Below are positions 43,926-55,820 of a stretch of 64,000 bases of DNA, piece after piece. Source of the DNA: Ephydatia muelleri (Eukaryota > Porifera > Demospongiae > Spongillida > Spongillidae); the NCBI GenBank assembly GCA_013339895.1, contig JABACO010000017.1, positions 7,057,926 to 7,121,925 on the forward strand, read 5' to 3'. Below the pieces are notes generated by a model. That model saw only the letters and a program-made list of their open reading frames with translations, had not been told where the DNA came from and did not search any database. A program made the position numbers and the translations under genes. How positions within the stretch are numbered: position 1 is the stretch's first letter; each line of letters opens with the position of its first letter.

Positions 43926-45865
43926 ATGTGTTACGCGCAAAGCGTGGATTTGCGCAATCCCGGGATTGTCCTGCGCAAACCCTGGATCCATGGTTTGCTT
44001 GCGCAATCTCGAGATTGCCCTTATATTTTTATAACCCAATCAACTCGCGTATCTCGTAATGTTCAACTATAACGAAGGCACAAAAGTTGTATCGACTACA
44101 CAGAGCCGTTGAGCGTGCAGATAAGTTGAGATAACCTGTCTGTCTAGCCAGTCTAGGTCTCCAACCTATTTGGGCTATTCAAGAAGGTAAGTTGTGTGGT
44201 AGGCATTATTAAGAGCGGATCGATTAATAGGCCTACCCTCAATAGAACACTTTCCTGTGATGGTTGTAAAAGGCCAAGTGGCTTTGAATCCAGCTTATGG
44301 GCGCCCACTATTTTATCAATATGTAACGCGCCAGCTACATAATTTGAAGTTTAAGTGGGTAAACTGAAGTACAGCCGTATTTGTCAAAAAGGAAACCAGG
44401 GAGCTAGTTTGTTAGGTAGTTGCGCTTATAAATGGGACTACTACCGACCGTTTGAAGTTTTGGATGAAGTTGCACTTGTACGCTGACTCTGTGATGTGCT
44501 CTGTTGATCACCAGCCAGCATTTAATAGCAACATGTGACAAGTATTTTTCGTCATTTAAAAAAAAACAACACTTTTGCAGGATTCTAATAGCACCACCGT
44601 GCTAGCCATGTTAGTAAAATGGTGTATGTGGAATTTTTTATGACAGTGTCAACAACGAGGTCGTATGTTACAAAAAAATAATAAACTATTCCCTCCCCAG
44701 GTTTGAACTTACATTTGGATTCAGCAGAATGTAAGATGGCTCTCAGATGGTGACTTGGTCTGAACACAGCAGGAGGTTCCTGTTGCCCTTTTTGCCCGGA
44801 CACGGTCCTTGACCCCCTAGGACATCAGTCTACGGGTGCAGATATTCAGTTTGTGAGCCTGCAAGTGTCCCCTTTCCAGTTCTCAAAAAACTATACAGCA
44901 AAATCTAGTCAGTGCCACTAAAATCCATCATATAGCATCAGGTACTAACCTATATAGTATATCCTCAAGTGTGTGTTCAAGTTGTGATTTTATCTACAAG
45001 GTTAATAATGCACTGATGATTGGATAGGTGGACCAATCCTGCTCTTCAGAACTAATCAGAGGAGAGGGGCAAGGAGGTGGCCTAGCTGGAACCTTGCACC
45101 AAATCAGTTAATTGCTTATATCTTATTTTACCCATGTAAAATACTACAATGGGAGCACTTTAATTGCTGATTTTGTAAAGAAATGGCCTGGTGACTTGAC
45201 CATTCTTGATGACAGACCAGCATCCTCAAAGTCAAGGACTTGAGGAAAGAGAAATGATAGTTAATCAATGGAGATTAGTCTTGGGCTGATTGGCATGAAA
45301 TTAAGTAATTTATACCTGCAAGGCCAATTAAAATCTTGATGTTATAATTTGTCTCCATATATTTCTGCAGATACTGGTGACGGTGAGGAAAAAGTGATAT
45401 CTCAGGGGAAATGTATTTCATATTTGGTAGCATTATTGGAGGCTTGCCGTGCAAGCAACTGTTTACAAAGGGAGACATGAAGGACTGCTTATCAAGATGT
45501 ATTGAAACTGACCACATTTTCAAGAATTCTGAACCATGGCTGCACAGTTCACTGTGCTCGGTGTCTCATTAGTAGAGAATAATTGTATTTGTACACCATA
45601 GGCCTTTTATTTGTAATGCAAACGCATGTTATTTGATATAAAGTAATGTGGATGTACTCATTATTCGTTACCCATGGCTAATATTTTAAAGATCTGTCTG
45701 ATCTACGCAGGGCAATCCCAGGATTGTCCTAATCTATGCTTTGCGCACGAGCAATCCTAGGATTGCGCGGCCAATCCATGGATTGTAGCACAAACCATGG
45801 ATCCAGGGGTTTGCGCAGGACAATCCCGGGATTGCGCAAATCCACGCTTTGCACGTAACACATGC
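43926..45865. mobile_element. Element with 75-bp terminal inverted repeats and subterminal palindromes
   Basis: The left arm (43926-43999) and right arm (45791-45865) are inverted copies beginning GCATGTGTTACG(C/T)GCAAAG. The hAT-type element 40698-43925 was inserted at the very tip, so the first bases of the left arm lie at 40691-40697. Both arms contain CAATCCCGGGATTG-type palindromes; more occur at 45714-45790. The interior has minus-strand coding pieces of unknown type (45540-45317 and about 44803-44700). No target duplication was found. Confidence 0.75.
45317..45523 (-). CDS. Unidentified exon in the long-TIR element
   Basis: The frame reads KMWSVSIHLDKQSFMSPFVN, LPNMKYISPEISLFPHRHQY and ILIGLAG, followed by a GTATAA donor. 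It has coding character and a splice-like end. No family can be named. Confidence 0.4.
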
Positions 45866-45869
45866 ATCA

Positions 45870-47100
45870 GATGTGAGTGCAAGGTAAGGTGCTATATCTA
45901 AACATAACTATACAAGCATATTACATAACAAATTACATTCACAATGTAGGTATGTGTGACCACTTTAGGTCTCAACATGATGGCGGAAGACCTCATAAGG
46001 TAGTAAAAATAGCCAATAACATCAAATGTAATAGAATTGCTTCTACAGCACATTTCTAATAACACTGCTCCACCACACTCACTACTGAATGTGTCCAGCC
46101 AGCTCCCAGAATCTACATGAAATTGCTTGAGGATATAGCTCTCTGCATGCACTGTACTTCCTGCAATAATGATATCAGGGCAGGATGTATCAAAGTCACG
46201 AGTGTAATGTAAACGTCACTACATCAGTGCAAGACACTGAGCAATTACCTCTGCAAGCGCCTGATATCATTACAGTACCAACAAGAGGAAGGGTATGTAA
46301 AAGACTCTGCATGTATTCTATCTACTATTGTGTCATAAATATATGTTGTTCAGCCAATCACACTTGTGCATGTTTACAAGCTGTAAGCAGACAAAAAACC
46401 AAGGTCAGCAAAAAGACAGTGTCCCTACAGAAAACAAATGCAATGGGTGCGAAAAGTACTCACATGTAATGAGCCTTCTACACTCCTTCATGAGGAGATC
46501 AGAAGTCTTAGCAAGACTGAGAAGAACAATTTGCTAAAGGATGCTGGAATAACCCTTAATTGATATTTTGCCTGAGCAAGGACTGGCCATAGAAGCTGAC
46601 CTTACTCTACAGTGGAACAGAAAAAGGATTATTAGAAGGCAAGTTGTGTTTGCTTCGAAGTAAATGTGGCAATGTAATAATGGCATGGATATAGGTGGCT
46701 AAAAGGATCAGGCATTTGTCTTGCAAATGAAAAAAAAGCAGCGCTAGCTTGCCTCCACCTTAGTTGGTGGATGGAGAGATTGCTCCTTTGTCTTTTCTGA
46801 CAGCATCAAATATTGAAGAGATAAGAAGTGCTCCCCATGTATTCATTCCTAATCTTCAAGATGCGTAGTTGACCTACTGGAGGATAATGCCAGGTAAAGA
46901 ATGCTCAAAGATAATACAGTCTGATTTATTGACAATAATTTTCTCATAGACTAACTTGGCACAATAGCAGAATCCCTGAAACAGAGATCTGGGTTAATAT
47001 GGGTGGAGATAAGGGTGGAAATTCATTTTAAATGAATTTCCAAATTGTCAGCACACCCACTCCTAACTCAGCTCAGAACACTGTTTTTTCTGTGTTTTTG
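45870..47100. other. No gene recognised; scattered exon-like pieces
   Basis: Short plus-strand blocks such as VQDTEQLPLQAPDIITVPTR (about 46210-46290) end near splice-like sites. No family could be assigned. Confidence 0.3.
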
Positions 47101-47109
47101 AAGTTGTGA

Positions 47110-47943
47110 TTCAACTACAAATCTTCATGCGGCACTGGACCGATTCAAGCCCCAGATAGAAGCTCTTCAAGGCATGATGTGGAGGTTAGCAACAATAAAT
47201 ACAGCAATTACAATTACACATGAATTCGTGCAACTGCAGACAATGTTGAATCCATGTTTTTATATGTGGTGACTACGAGTTTCTGTCCAGTATATCTGGT
47301 GCTAATGGTTAGCTCTAAACTGTGTAAAATAGTTTAGCGCACTACTTGTCTTGTATATGACTAAATAACCATCCATTTAGGTTGACATCTATGTTTGTGG
47401 TGCATCATAACCCAGGCATGCAGAGATGCAGTTGTCGTTCTCAATAAGAGGGTGTTGCTTACTGCAATCATACCATGACCATCACCAAAGTTTCTTGCAT
47501 TCGGGCAGAAATGAAAAAAAAGGTCAAGGAATTCTACAACTGTACATCAGAACCCTTTTCTGACGTTCGAATTCCTCCCTCTCAAGTATGCGAACAGTTG
47601 ACTATAAATGCACCTTTATTAATAACTGCATATACCGTATAGGTGAGCTACACATTAGCGAAGGCATTTCCTGAAGATCTTTAATCTTCTTGAGAATGCC
47701 TGCCACAAGCTTGATATGAAGTTGGTACTCGATGTACACAGTGGACAGAGTACTTTGTCACCCTCTTTTACACATTATGTACAACATCAGGAAGAACTAA
47801 ATAGTGCTGGATTTGAGCAAATGGGTGAACAAGGAGCCGAGTCCATACATGCAAGGTTCAATCGTCCATACCAAACACCTACTGCATGCAACCACCAATC
47901 CAGTCGAGAAATTAAAATTCATCATGAAGGAGCACTTGCTTAA
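47110..47943 (+). pseudogene. Fragment of the GEQGAESIH protein family
   Basis: One block (about 47125-47185) reads LHAALDRFKPQIEALQGMMW with a GTTAGC donor. A last block (47716-47943) reads NSAGFEQMGEQGAESIHARF and ends at a stop. The motif GEQGAESIH is the C-terminal hallmark of the same uncharacterised multicopy family whose middle part is captured in the hAT element at 20635-23045. Intermediate exons are missing or decayed. Confidence 0.5.
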
Positions 47944-48089
47944 GTATGTCTCCAACACCAAGCAAAAGGGTTAAACTATCAAAGCAACACAACTCCAATC
48001 CACCATTTATCATCTTAGTATAAGCTGATTCATTACATTCTGATATTAATAGACAATCCAAAACCATGTAACTAGTTTGACGCACAACT

Positions 48090-48175
48090 ACCGTATAGCG
48101 GGTAATTTTCGCGGGGTTAAATTTTCGTGGTTTTCGTGGATTTAAAACTACGAAAATTTAACCCGCGAACATTTG
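48090..48175. repeat. Short inverted repeat around GGGTTAAATTTTCG
   Basis: GGGTTAAATTTTCGTGGTTTT pairs with its complement about 30 bp later, forming a compact hairpin next to TACCGTATAGCGGGTAATTTTCG, a MITE-like start. Confidence 0.6.
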
Positions 48176-48784
48176 CAATTAGTTTGGTTCTTGTCACGCA
48201 TAAACACGTACGTGTACACTATACGTACGCGCGTACGTTAGGACTCCAGCTGTTTTTTTTTTGTGAAAGACTAAAATCTAAAATGCAGTATGGCCTTATT
48301 TCGCTACTTCAAGAGACAAAATACAGAGTTGCCTGATCTTCATGGCCCATTAGCACAGTCTATACCGTCGTCCGCTATTGTTGCTGCCAACTCAAAAGTT
48401 ATCTCAGTTATGGAGTCCCGCGGGTCCTTCAGCGGGGCTACATGCGCACACTAGCAAAATCAAGAGAGGCCAATATGGGAAAAATTCTCCTGAACAGAAG
48501 AAAAAGAAAACTGCTTCTTGAGTAAGGTTTGCGCAGTAGTAACAGGTATATCCGACAACATCTCTCCCTTCATCATGTCTCTCTGCCAGTCAGTCAAGGT
48601 TTCAGATGATTTAGACAGCTTTATCTTCTTAGTTTGTGGGACGCTATCACTCTCGCTCACAGATTTGCTCTCTTCATTTGGGTTCACTGATTGTTGCTTC
48701 AAGTGTACTTTGTCTTTGGATAAAGCATAACAAACCAGTTTCTGTGTTTTATCCAAACTTCAAAACACATGGAACTTCCAGTCC

Positions 48785-48883
48785 CCCAATGTACTATAGG
48801 TGGGAGAATGCAAGTTTTTTTAATTAGTTTTCGAAGTGGCTCCACGCATTATAGAAAGTTCTTCTCCCACCTATAGTACATTG
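48785..48883. mobile_element. Snap-back MITE with CAATGTACTATAGGTGGGAGA ends
   Basis: The first 20 bases of the left arm (48785-48804, CAATGTACTATAGGTGGGAG) are repeated inverted at 48863-48883. The right end overlaps the start of the next element. Confidence 0.8.
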
Positions 48884-49049
48884 TTAAACTTATTTCAGGC
48901 AGGAAAAGTTCCTGAGTGTGTCTTAAGTCAGTGAGTGAAGGGACCACCGCGAGACGCGGTCACCGTGACCGCGTCTCGCGGTGGTCCCTCACTCACTGAC
49001 TTACGCACACACTCAGGAACTTTTCCTGCCTGAAATAAGTTTAACAATG
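48879..49049. mobile_element. 171-bp palindromic MITE with TA target duplication
   Basis: Nearly perfect palindrome with arms of about 80 bp starting CATTGTTAAACTTATTTCAGG and centred on CGCGGTCACCGTGACCGCG. TA occurs on both flanks (48877-48878 and 49050-49051), as for Tc1/mariner relatives. Confidence 0.9.
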
Positions 49050-49051
49050 TA

Positions 49052-49206
49052 AGGAATCCAGTCTGTCTTGTACCCATTTTAGCAAATTAACTTACACTAT
49101 TCTTTCACGTTGTGGTTGGGAAGGCTTCCCAACCACAACGTGAAAGAATAGTGTAAGTTGTAATCATGGAATTTGCTAAAATGGGTACAAGACAGACTGG
49201 ATTCCT
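49052..49206. mobile_element. 155-bp snap-back unit
   Basis: Arms start AGGAATCCAGTCTGTCTTGT and centre on GGGAAGGCTTCCC. The right arm has about 10 extra bases. It abuts the previous MITE directly. Confidence 0.88.
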
Positions 49207-49798
49207 ACGATGCAGGGTCATTAAAGTCCGTACTAGTCGCATCTCCCAGCAAACAATCACATTCCAAAGCCGTTATATACAGCCAGCTTTTTTCACCAAC
49301 GAATCACGTGCGTAATGAATTCGCCAGTGATTCGTGGGCGATATCGCAGGCGTAATTGAAGCGTTAGGTAAAGGACGTGATTCATCTTTATGAGCTAGCT
49401 AGTCGTATGTGATTCGCTCGACCTAGACTACGCCCACAATGAAGTGGTACCGTAACAGCTTCAAAATGAATCGGTTGTGATAATTTAGTTTGATTCGGTC
49501 GATAAAGCAATTGTCACTGTTACGGCGCTTAGTATCACCATAGATTATAATCTATGGTATCACATGCAATTCTGACTGCTTGACCACTTCGTGTTGGTGG
49601 GCGTGGAAAGTCCATTTCTAAGAGACTCTCACGTGACCAAATGGCCGAACGTGCTTTATGAGTTTCCCTACCTTTCGAAGTACAACAGGCACCTGGAAAG
49701 CGCGCACCACTTAAGATATGCTACAAATGTTCAGCAGAGTACCGCTACAGCAGGTTTGGTATGTATATTCGTCTGTGGTACTTTTTATACTATAAGTG

Positions 49799-50503
49799 CA
49801 TGGCCGGAGACAACTTTTGAGATTTGGGGGGGGGCTTAATTACATACAACCATGCATGAATATTAACCAAGCGTTTGGCACTAGACATGCTCAATTTAAA
49901 TTTATTAGAAATTCAAATGCATGCACTTATACAACGTACATGACATCTGCAAACAAACTTTCCAAAAATGCTGTGTCCTCTGCTTGCCAAAACACCTCCG
50001 AGGAAAGTTAAGTTTTGGCTGGTTTGGTTTTGAAGGTAGAATTCGAACATCTGGAACAGCATCATCTTTATTTCCAGCACTGGACTGCTCATTGCTCTTG
50101 TCTTCACCTCTAAAAGTACTGACACATCTAAATTCCGAAGTACAGGCCAACAGTTCACTGGCGGATCAGCGACACGACGAGCTGAACTTGAATGAACCAA
50201 TTCCATATCATGCGCATCTTCACACTCGGCCTCCTCAATGCTGCTTTGGCTGACACGCGCTTTTACAGGTAAGGAAATGGCTGTGGAGCTGTCTTGAGTT
50301 GGATTCGATTGCTTGACGAGGGTACTTTAAGATTGACATACTGCTTAGTGCTCAGCTGATATTCATAGCATTCCGCTCGCGCCACAATTAATAATAATGA
50401 TTCTAATTGCATTAATATTTAAATATTAGTATTAGGGGAAATATTTGGGGGGGGGGGGGGGGGGGCTTAAGCCCCCCCAAGCCCCCCCTTGTCTCCGGCC
50501 ATG
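49799..50503 (-). mobile_element. hAT-type element with 5-bp duplication, internal deletion derivative
   Basis: The 15-bp ends CATGGCCGGAGACAA are perfect, and AAGTG flanks both sides (49794-49798 and 50504-50508). A G tract, CTTAAG and a C tract lie near the right end (50449-50490). The ends resemble those of 40698-43925 (CATGGGCG...). Only the first transposase exon remains inside, so this is a deletion derivative. Confidence 0.93.
49980..50206 (-). pseudogene. hAT-type transposase N-terminal remnant
   Basis: One frame reads SSAGNKDDAVPDVRILPSKP then NQPKLNFPRRCFGKQ, matching the start of TTF-type finger hAT transposases in which a basic FP.R.FGK box precedes the zinc-binding region. The sequence then loses similarity, consistent with an internal deletion. 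Confidence 0.6.
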
Positions 50504-50666
50504 AAGTGAGTGTACAAGCAAAATGCCTAAAATAGCCTTGAGCCTAAAGTCTGGGAACACCCACCCTGGGAAAGTCTCAACCAAGTCCCTCACCTGCGTT
50601 CAAACCAAATCAATGCTTTTCGCATAGCTTTCCCACCTGTGCATTGCTGTGCTTGTTATACATGTA

Positions 50667-50812
50667 GGTGGTTCCACATGTCAGTGAGGAAGGACCTGTG
50701 CAGGTTCCTCCAGGTCCCAGCTTTTTCATCCACGAACCACCACCAAATGATTCAGGACACCCTTCATCAATTGACATAGAATCAACAGATTTTGAAGACA
50801 ATTTAGAGACAG
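50667..50812 (+). CDS. Isolated exon-like block, unidentified
   Basis: The frame reads VVPHVSEEGPVQVPPGPSFF, HEPPPNDSGHPSSIDIESTD and FEDNLETG with a following GTATGT donor. A pyrimidine-rich acceptor-like stretch with TACATGTAG precedes it. Low-complexity acidic/proline composition gives no family. Confidence 0.35.
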
Positions 50813-51012
50813 GTATGTTATGTACCATGTATAACATGTAGGCTTTTAGTCCTACTAAATGATCTGTGTGCTTAGATGTTTTTAAGTTGAAGTCATCACA
50901 CGGCAGAACCAGATTTCAGACCATTTTCATCTAGAATCGATGCAATTGGCTTATTTAATTGTTCACAGTCCACGTCCAATGGTAGGTATTGTATATTGAA
51001 GAGTTATCCCTA

Positions 51013-51235
51013 CACTGTTAAAAAAACGGCCAAGGGGTGTTAGGTTTGAGGGGTGTTACAGCCCAGGGAGTGTTATGGCAACACACAAGGGTGTTCAGCT
51101 GACATATATGGGTGTTGGCAGGCTATGCTAGGGTGTTAGCAGCATACCCCACCAATAGTGGGGTGTTAGGACATTTTAATGGTGTGTTGTCACAACACTG
51201 AATTACCGCATTACACTCTAGTGTAGGGGTTCCCA
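51013..51235. mobile_element. CACTA/EnSpm-like terminus with subterminal repeats
   Basis: The sequence starts CACTGTTAAAAAAACGG and then repeats GGGTGTTA-type words at about 51035, 51050, 51067, 51089, 51110, 51131, 51161 and 51181, with inverted forms (AACACAC, ACCCCAC) among them. CACTA elements begin with CACT(A/G) and carry about 200 bp of such short subterminal repeats. The matching opposite end (a TTTTTAACAGTG form) was not found before 64000. Confidence 0.55.
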
Positions 51236-51239
51236 GCCT

Positions 51240-52590
51240 TGTTTGTAATTACTTTTTGACGGATTGCAGGCGTGGTTTGCGAGATGGTATGGCAGCTGTG
51301 ACTTCGTAGTTGAATAATCAATTGCAGCTATTGGATTGGACTTTAAAGCCGAACTTGATCTTAAAGGTATGCACGCACAGAACATACCAGTACTAAGCGT
51401 CTAACATATTAGTAGGCTGGTCTTGGCCCGTTCGTCGGTGTGGATTACAAGACTACCAGTATCGTGCAGCTAGTGCATTTGTACAATTACGGTATACAGC
51501 CTCGCTGTGTTTATGAAGGCTTGCATGCAGTGTTCATGTATATTCACCGCGGTGTTTATACGATAGGCCTACTCAAGTAACACCGGTATGCATACTTATA
51601 CCATAGATTAAATTTAATTTGGATGCAAGCAGCATGAAAGCTTGTTTATTATCCTGCAATGCCGCTTTGTGTTGAGAGTGAGTAGCACAGCTTGTGCAGT
51701 CACGCGGTGTATTAAAGATTCTATTTAGACCACACCCTAGTAACATGGCATTGGAACATATATATTGTTAGAGACACAAGTATTTTCATGTATATGTTAT
51801 CTGATCACATGTAGCTCAAGGAAGCAGGGTATGCAGGTAGCCCTCACATTATTTCACAGGTTGTAGCTTGACATGGGTGTATGCTAAATGTGTTCATGCA
51901 GTCATGCAGCTACATATGCCTATATATGCCACATGCAGACTGATAGCGAGAAGACAGAAATGAAATATGCTGGATGAAATTGAATGCTGCCCACTTGCCT
52001 TAAGGGTAGGCTAAGGTACTGCACTAGTGACAGAGTTTGGACACATTTTGTAGTGACTCTTGTATAGTATTGTTGTGGGGTTAAAAATCATTTTGGTAAC
52101 AATGCTGTCAAAAATGCACGTCTGTATTGACCGGCTGATACTAGATAAATACTAATAATTATTTGACAATTTAGATATTGCTCTATTTAGACACTATGGC
52201 ATTCAAAGGCAACTACAAAAAGTATTTAAATAGCCAGTTTCCTTCTGTCATTCCACATTCCGTAATGCAAAGGTGGAATCTGAATAAATGTGTTGTGTCT
52301 GGCTCTTTTTTTGCCATATGTAAGGTTCTACTGATTTATATTATGGACCATGCAGTTGACCAGCTGGCCTATACTAGTAACTTTTATGATTTGATGTTTT
52401 GATTGATTGTATGATTTTTGCAATAATGGAAATTTCAAATTTATTTTCAAATGATTTTATGAGCATAGTAGTACCTAAATAACTAACACAAGATTAAATA
52501 TTTAAATCATGTCTAGCACCTGTAACAGTCAACGCAGTTCATACTGGACAGTATACACACTCTAACTTTGAAATGTTCCAGATATATGGT
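51240..52590. other. No gene recognised
   Basis: Spacer between the CACTA-like end and the 3' end of the minus-strand transposase-like gene. Short frames only. Confidence 0.35.
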
Positions 52591-52596
52591 GCTTCA

Positions 52597-55500
52597 TTAC
52601 CACCAATTTGTCACCATTTGGACATGGAGTGGAAAAGGACTGTGCAATGTTTTGAGAGATATGGCCCTGATAGAGGTGGAATAACCCAATATATAGCCAT
52701 GGTAGTGCACGTTGAATGTAAGTGTTGACATTGCTGTCACAATTGCCATAGGTTTTGTTGTATCAATCATGTACAGTTCCTGGACTTGCCCAAACACAGG
52801 GTAGTCTTCATCCACACCTAGAATAACAATACACATAGGTTGGTACTTCTGACCAGCAAAGGTGACCCATTTAGCCCTGCAATTTAAAATATATATGCAT
52901 TAATATAAAGATGACATGGTTTTTTTTTTCACTCATGAAAAACATGCTTCATTATTAGTAGTCGAACCTGTAACATGTGTTGGCTGACTGGAAATCGTGT
53001 GGACGACATTCTTCAACCAGCATTTTCCCTGTAAATATTACTAGTACATGTACTTTGCCAGCCTAGCTGTGTAATGTTGTACCTGGTCCGACCTCTATTT
53101 CATCTGGTACACCTGTCATCATCCACTGGTAGCAAGGCCATTGTTGATGTCGGAGAGCCAAGGTCCAAGATAGATTGATGTAGTTTCCCACATTTTGTGC
53201 CAGTTTCTTGAAATGGTTATGTTTGGCCTCATAGCGCATAGTCCAGTGATGCACCAGTGGACCAAATCTACACACAATATATATGTACTACATGTGTAAT
53301 GTACATTGCTGAAAACTAACTTGAGTATCAGGCCTGGCATATGTACCATGTAGTGCATATTTGGGGTCACAACCTCTTCTGGGTAGAGTGCAACGAACTC
53401 TTCGTGGTGTTGTTGCACTAAAAGTTGTAGGTATGTCACCTCATCATGGGTTATTTGTGGAGCCATCCGAAGGTCTACAATGCTAAGTAGTAGTAGAAAG
53501 TTCATCCAAAATCTGTCCTCCTCTGGAATGTTGTGGGCGACCATGAATGGGAATAATCTTGCCAGCAGTGCCATCTGAGCAGCTAATTAAACATTTATTT
53601 ATGTGGTGTTAAAAAATTCACACATCAGTTTTTTATCAAACCTTTCTGGCCAAGGCTTCTATCTGATGACTTCAACACTTTTTTTGTGATAGGTGTCGGC
53701 CGATTACATACTTCCATATACCCAAGTTCCGTGTACTGAATACTGCCATTGAACATGTCAAGCGTGAAGTAGTGCCTTTGTCGAATACAGTGTTTGAGAA
53801 CCAGTTTCATCTCATGCTGTAGTACACCTTCATAAAGGTCATGCGTGAGATCTGATATGAGCATCCCACTGCACATATCACAATCTTGAGCTGTGTTAGA
53901 CAGCTTTGGCGATTAATTCCAAATTCCTTCGAATTTTCATCTCTTGCAGCATCATCATTATCTAGTACACTGCACATATACAAGTGACTTGGAAGGTCTC
54001 GTACTACCACAAACATTTCTGCCCTAAACTGCATGGAGATATTGCTGTTAATTATCTTACAATGCAACGATATTATTATTGTAATGAACATACTTCGCTG
54101 TTTGCTTCTTCCCTTGTTGCCATACAATGCCGGCAAAATCGAAGGGCACTAGAGCTCTCTTTAAATCCCCCTAAAAGATTGTTGGCTGGGTTATCAGCAG
54201 AACAAATTGCCAATGTTCCATGGAAGGTATGATGAACATCACGATAGGGCAGGTCGTACCCAGCTTCCTAAACGAAAATTCCATACATGTCATCATCATA
54301 CTATATTGTATATCAAACCTTCGGCCAAAGTGTACTCCTACCAACCGTCTAATAATTACTATGATCTAATATGAACATACCAATTTTTTGAGATCTTCGA
54401 CAAAAGGCTGCAACACAGCATCAATACCATACTTAGATATGAGTTGTTTTTTGCAAAGAGCAACAAGCTGTATGGCTTTAAAATTGGAGTGGAGTCTTGG
54501 GTGGAGGTTACCAAGTGTGAAATAGAATATGCCTTTTGATGAAACAAGTCTTTATAAAGGTGGAGCCCTCTTACATGTATATGCCTTGTTTATGCTTGTT
54601 ACGCTTTGATGCAAGTGGGTTGCATATCTCCAAATCATCATAATACAAGTGGATCTGCAATGCACTGAAATTCACTGAGAACAAGGCATGTGACTGGTAT
54701 GCCGAGCCATCACAGTAGTCAGTCAAGAGATCCTGTTGACTGCTCCTGTGTCCATGTTTTGATAATCCACAAGGCATAAGAAGTGTGTTCCACCAAACAA
54801 ATAAAACCATGCATTAACTGTTAGTGTTAATGTAATTGTCACTTATTTCACAAAGTGCACCAGACCTGACATGTGGAACTTGCATCACCCCCTATGCTCC
54901 TTTTAGGGTGTGCTCCTCATGCACTGTCACCCACCCGTTACTTATTTTCACCCTTCAGCATTTGTACAAACCATTCGCCTCTGGCACAAGGGTCTTACCC
55001 ACCTGCTCTGCCACACAGTCAGTTTTGAGCAAATTTGCTAATGTTTTCAGGATAGGCACATAAACCATAGTGTCTTGTACTTTGTCAATCCTTTGTTTAT
55101 GGCCAATACCAACTGGTCGTTGTGCCACACCTAGTACAATCTTGACTGGTTCCTAGGAACACAATATACAACATTATCATCATATATATGAAAACAAAGT
55201 ACAATAATACCACAAAATTGAAGTTTCTCTTGATGTACAGTGTACTGCAATTGCCGATGGTGAGTTTCTAAACCTAAAAAAACATTGGCAAAATGACTCG
55301 TGTCGAACAGATCTGTCAAAGCAGATTCAACTCCGTCGTTCAATCCACCACCTTGTAGAATGTTGATCACCTGCTTCTTGATGGCAGACAGTGCAAGCTT
55401 GTAAAGGGAGCTCACATCACCAATAATGCTGTCCATTATAGATAATGGAATTCGGTGGTTCTCCCTAGTTTTTAGGATGAACAGAGCAGCTGCCCTTTGA

Positions 55501-55820
55501 AGTGCATCATCAGTGACATCATCCTGTGATGCGTCATGATCGTATTGAACACCTTGTACGTAAACATCATCCTCCCCCTCATTTTGTTCCGTGGTTAAAG
55601 TGGTCTCCTTATCACCTTGAACTTGCGGAGTGCCTGTACATGTACCGTGTATAGCATATACATGGTTTCTAAACGTCTGGTACTTTCGGAATGTTCGCGA
55701 ACAGCCTTGAATACCGCATTGCAGGTTAAATCCCGGTTCATCAGCATGAACCAAACGAATGTGCTTCAGCAACTGTGTCAAGGATGGTGAATATTCCCCG
55801 CACAATGGACAACTGATCAT
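52597..55820 (-). CDS. C2H2 zinc-finger transposase-like gene (CACTA-associated family), about 11 exons
   Basis: Exon 1 (55820-55213) starts MISCPLCGEYSPSLTQLLKH and has two C2H2-type fingers. Later exons on the minus strand are about 55153-55007, 54760-54590 (TDYCDGSAYQSHALFSVNFS), 54509-54378 (FYFTLGNLHPRLHSNFKAIQ), 54267-54091 (FHGTLAICSADNPANNLLGG), 54020-53640 (DLTHDLYEGVLQHEMKLVL), 53580-53325 (MALLARLFPFMVAHNIPEED), 53270-53078 (FGPLVHHWTMRYEAKHNHFK), a short exon near 53000, and 52877-52597. These motifs in this order define a multicopy animal family that I associate with EnSpm-type transposases. A one-base shift within the LTQLK/DCDMCSG region and a possible GC-AG intron after KHKQ are oddities. 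It may be recently inactivated. Confidence 0.65.

Noticed and set aside
43926..43930. ATGTG as the target duplication of the long-TIR element
   Set aside because: These bases are the duplication made by the hAT-type element inserted in the tip of the long-TIR element; the long-TIR element's own duplication was not found.
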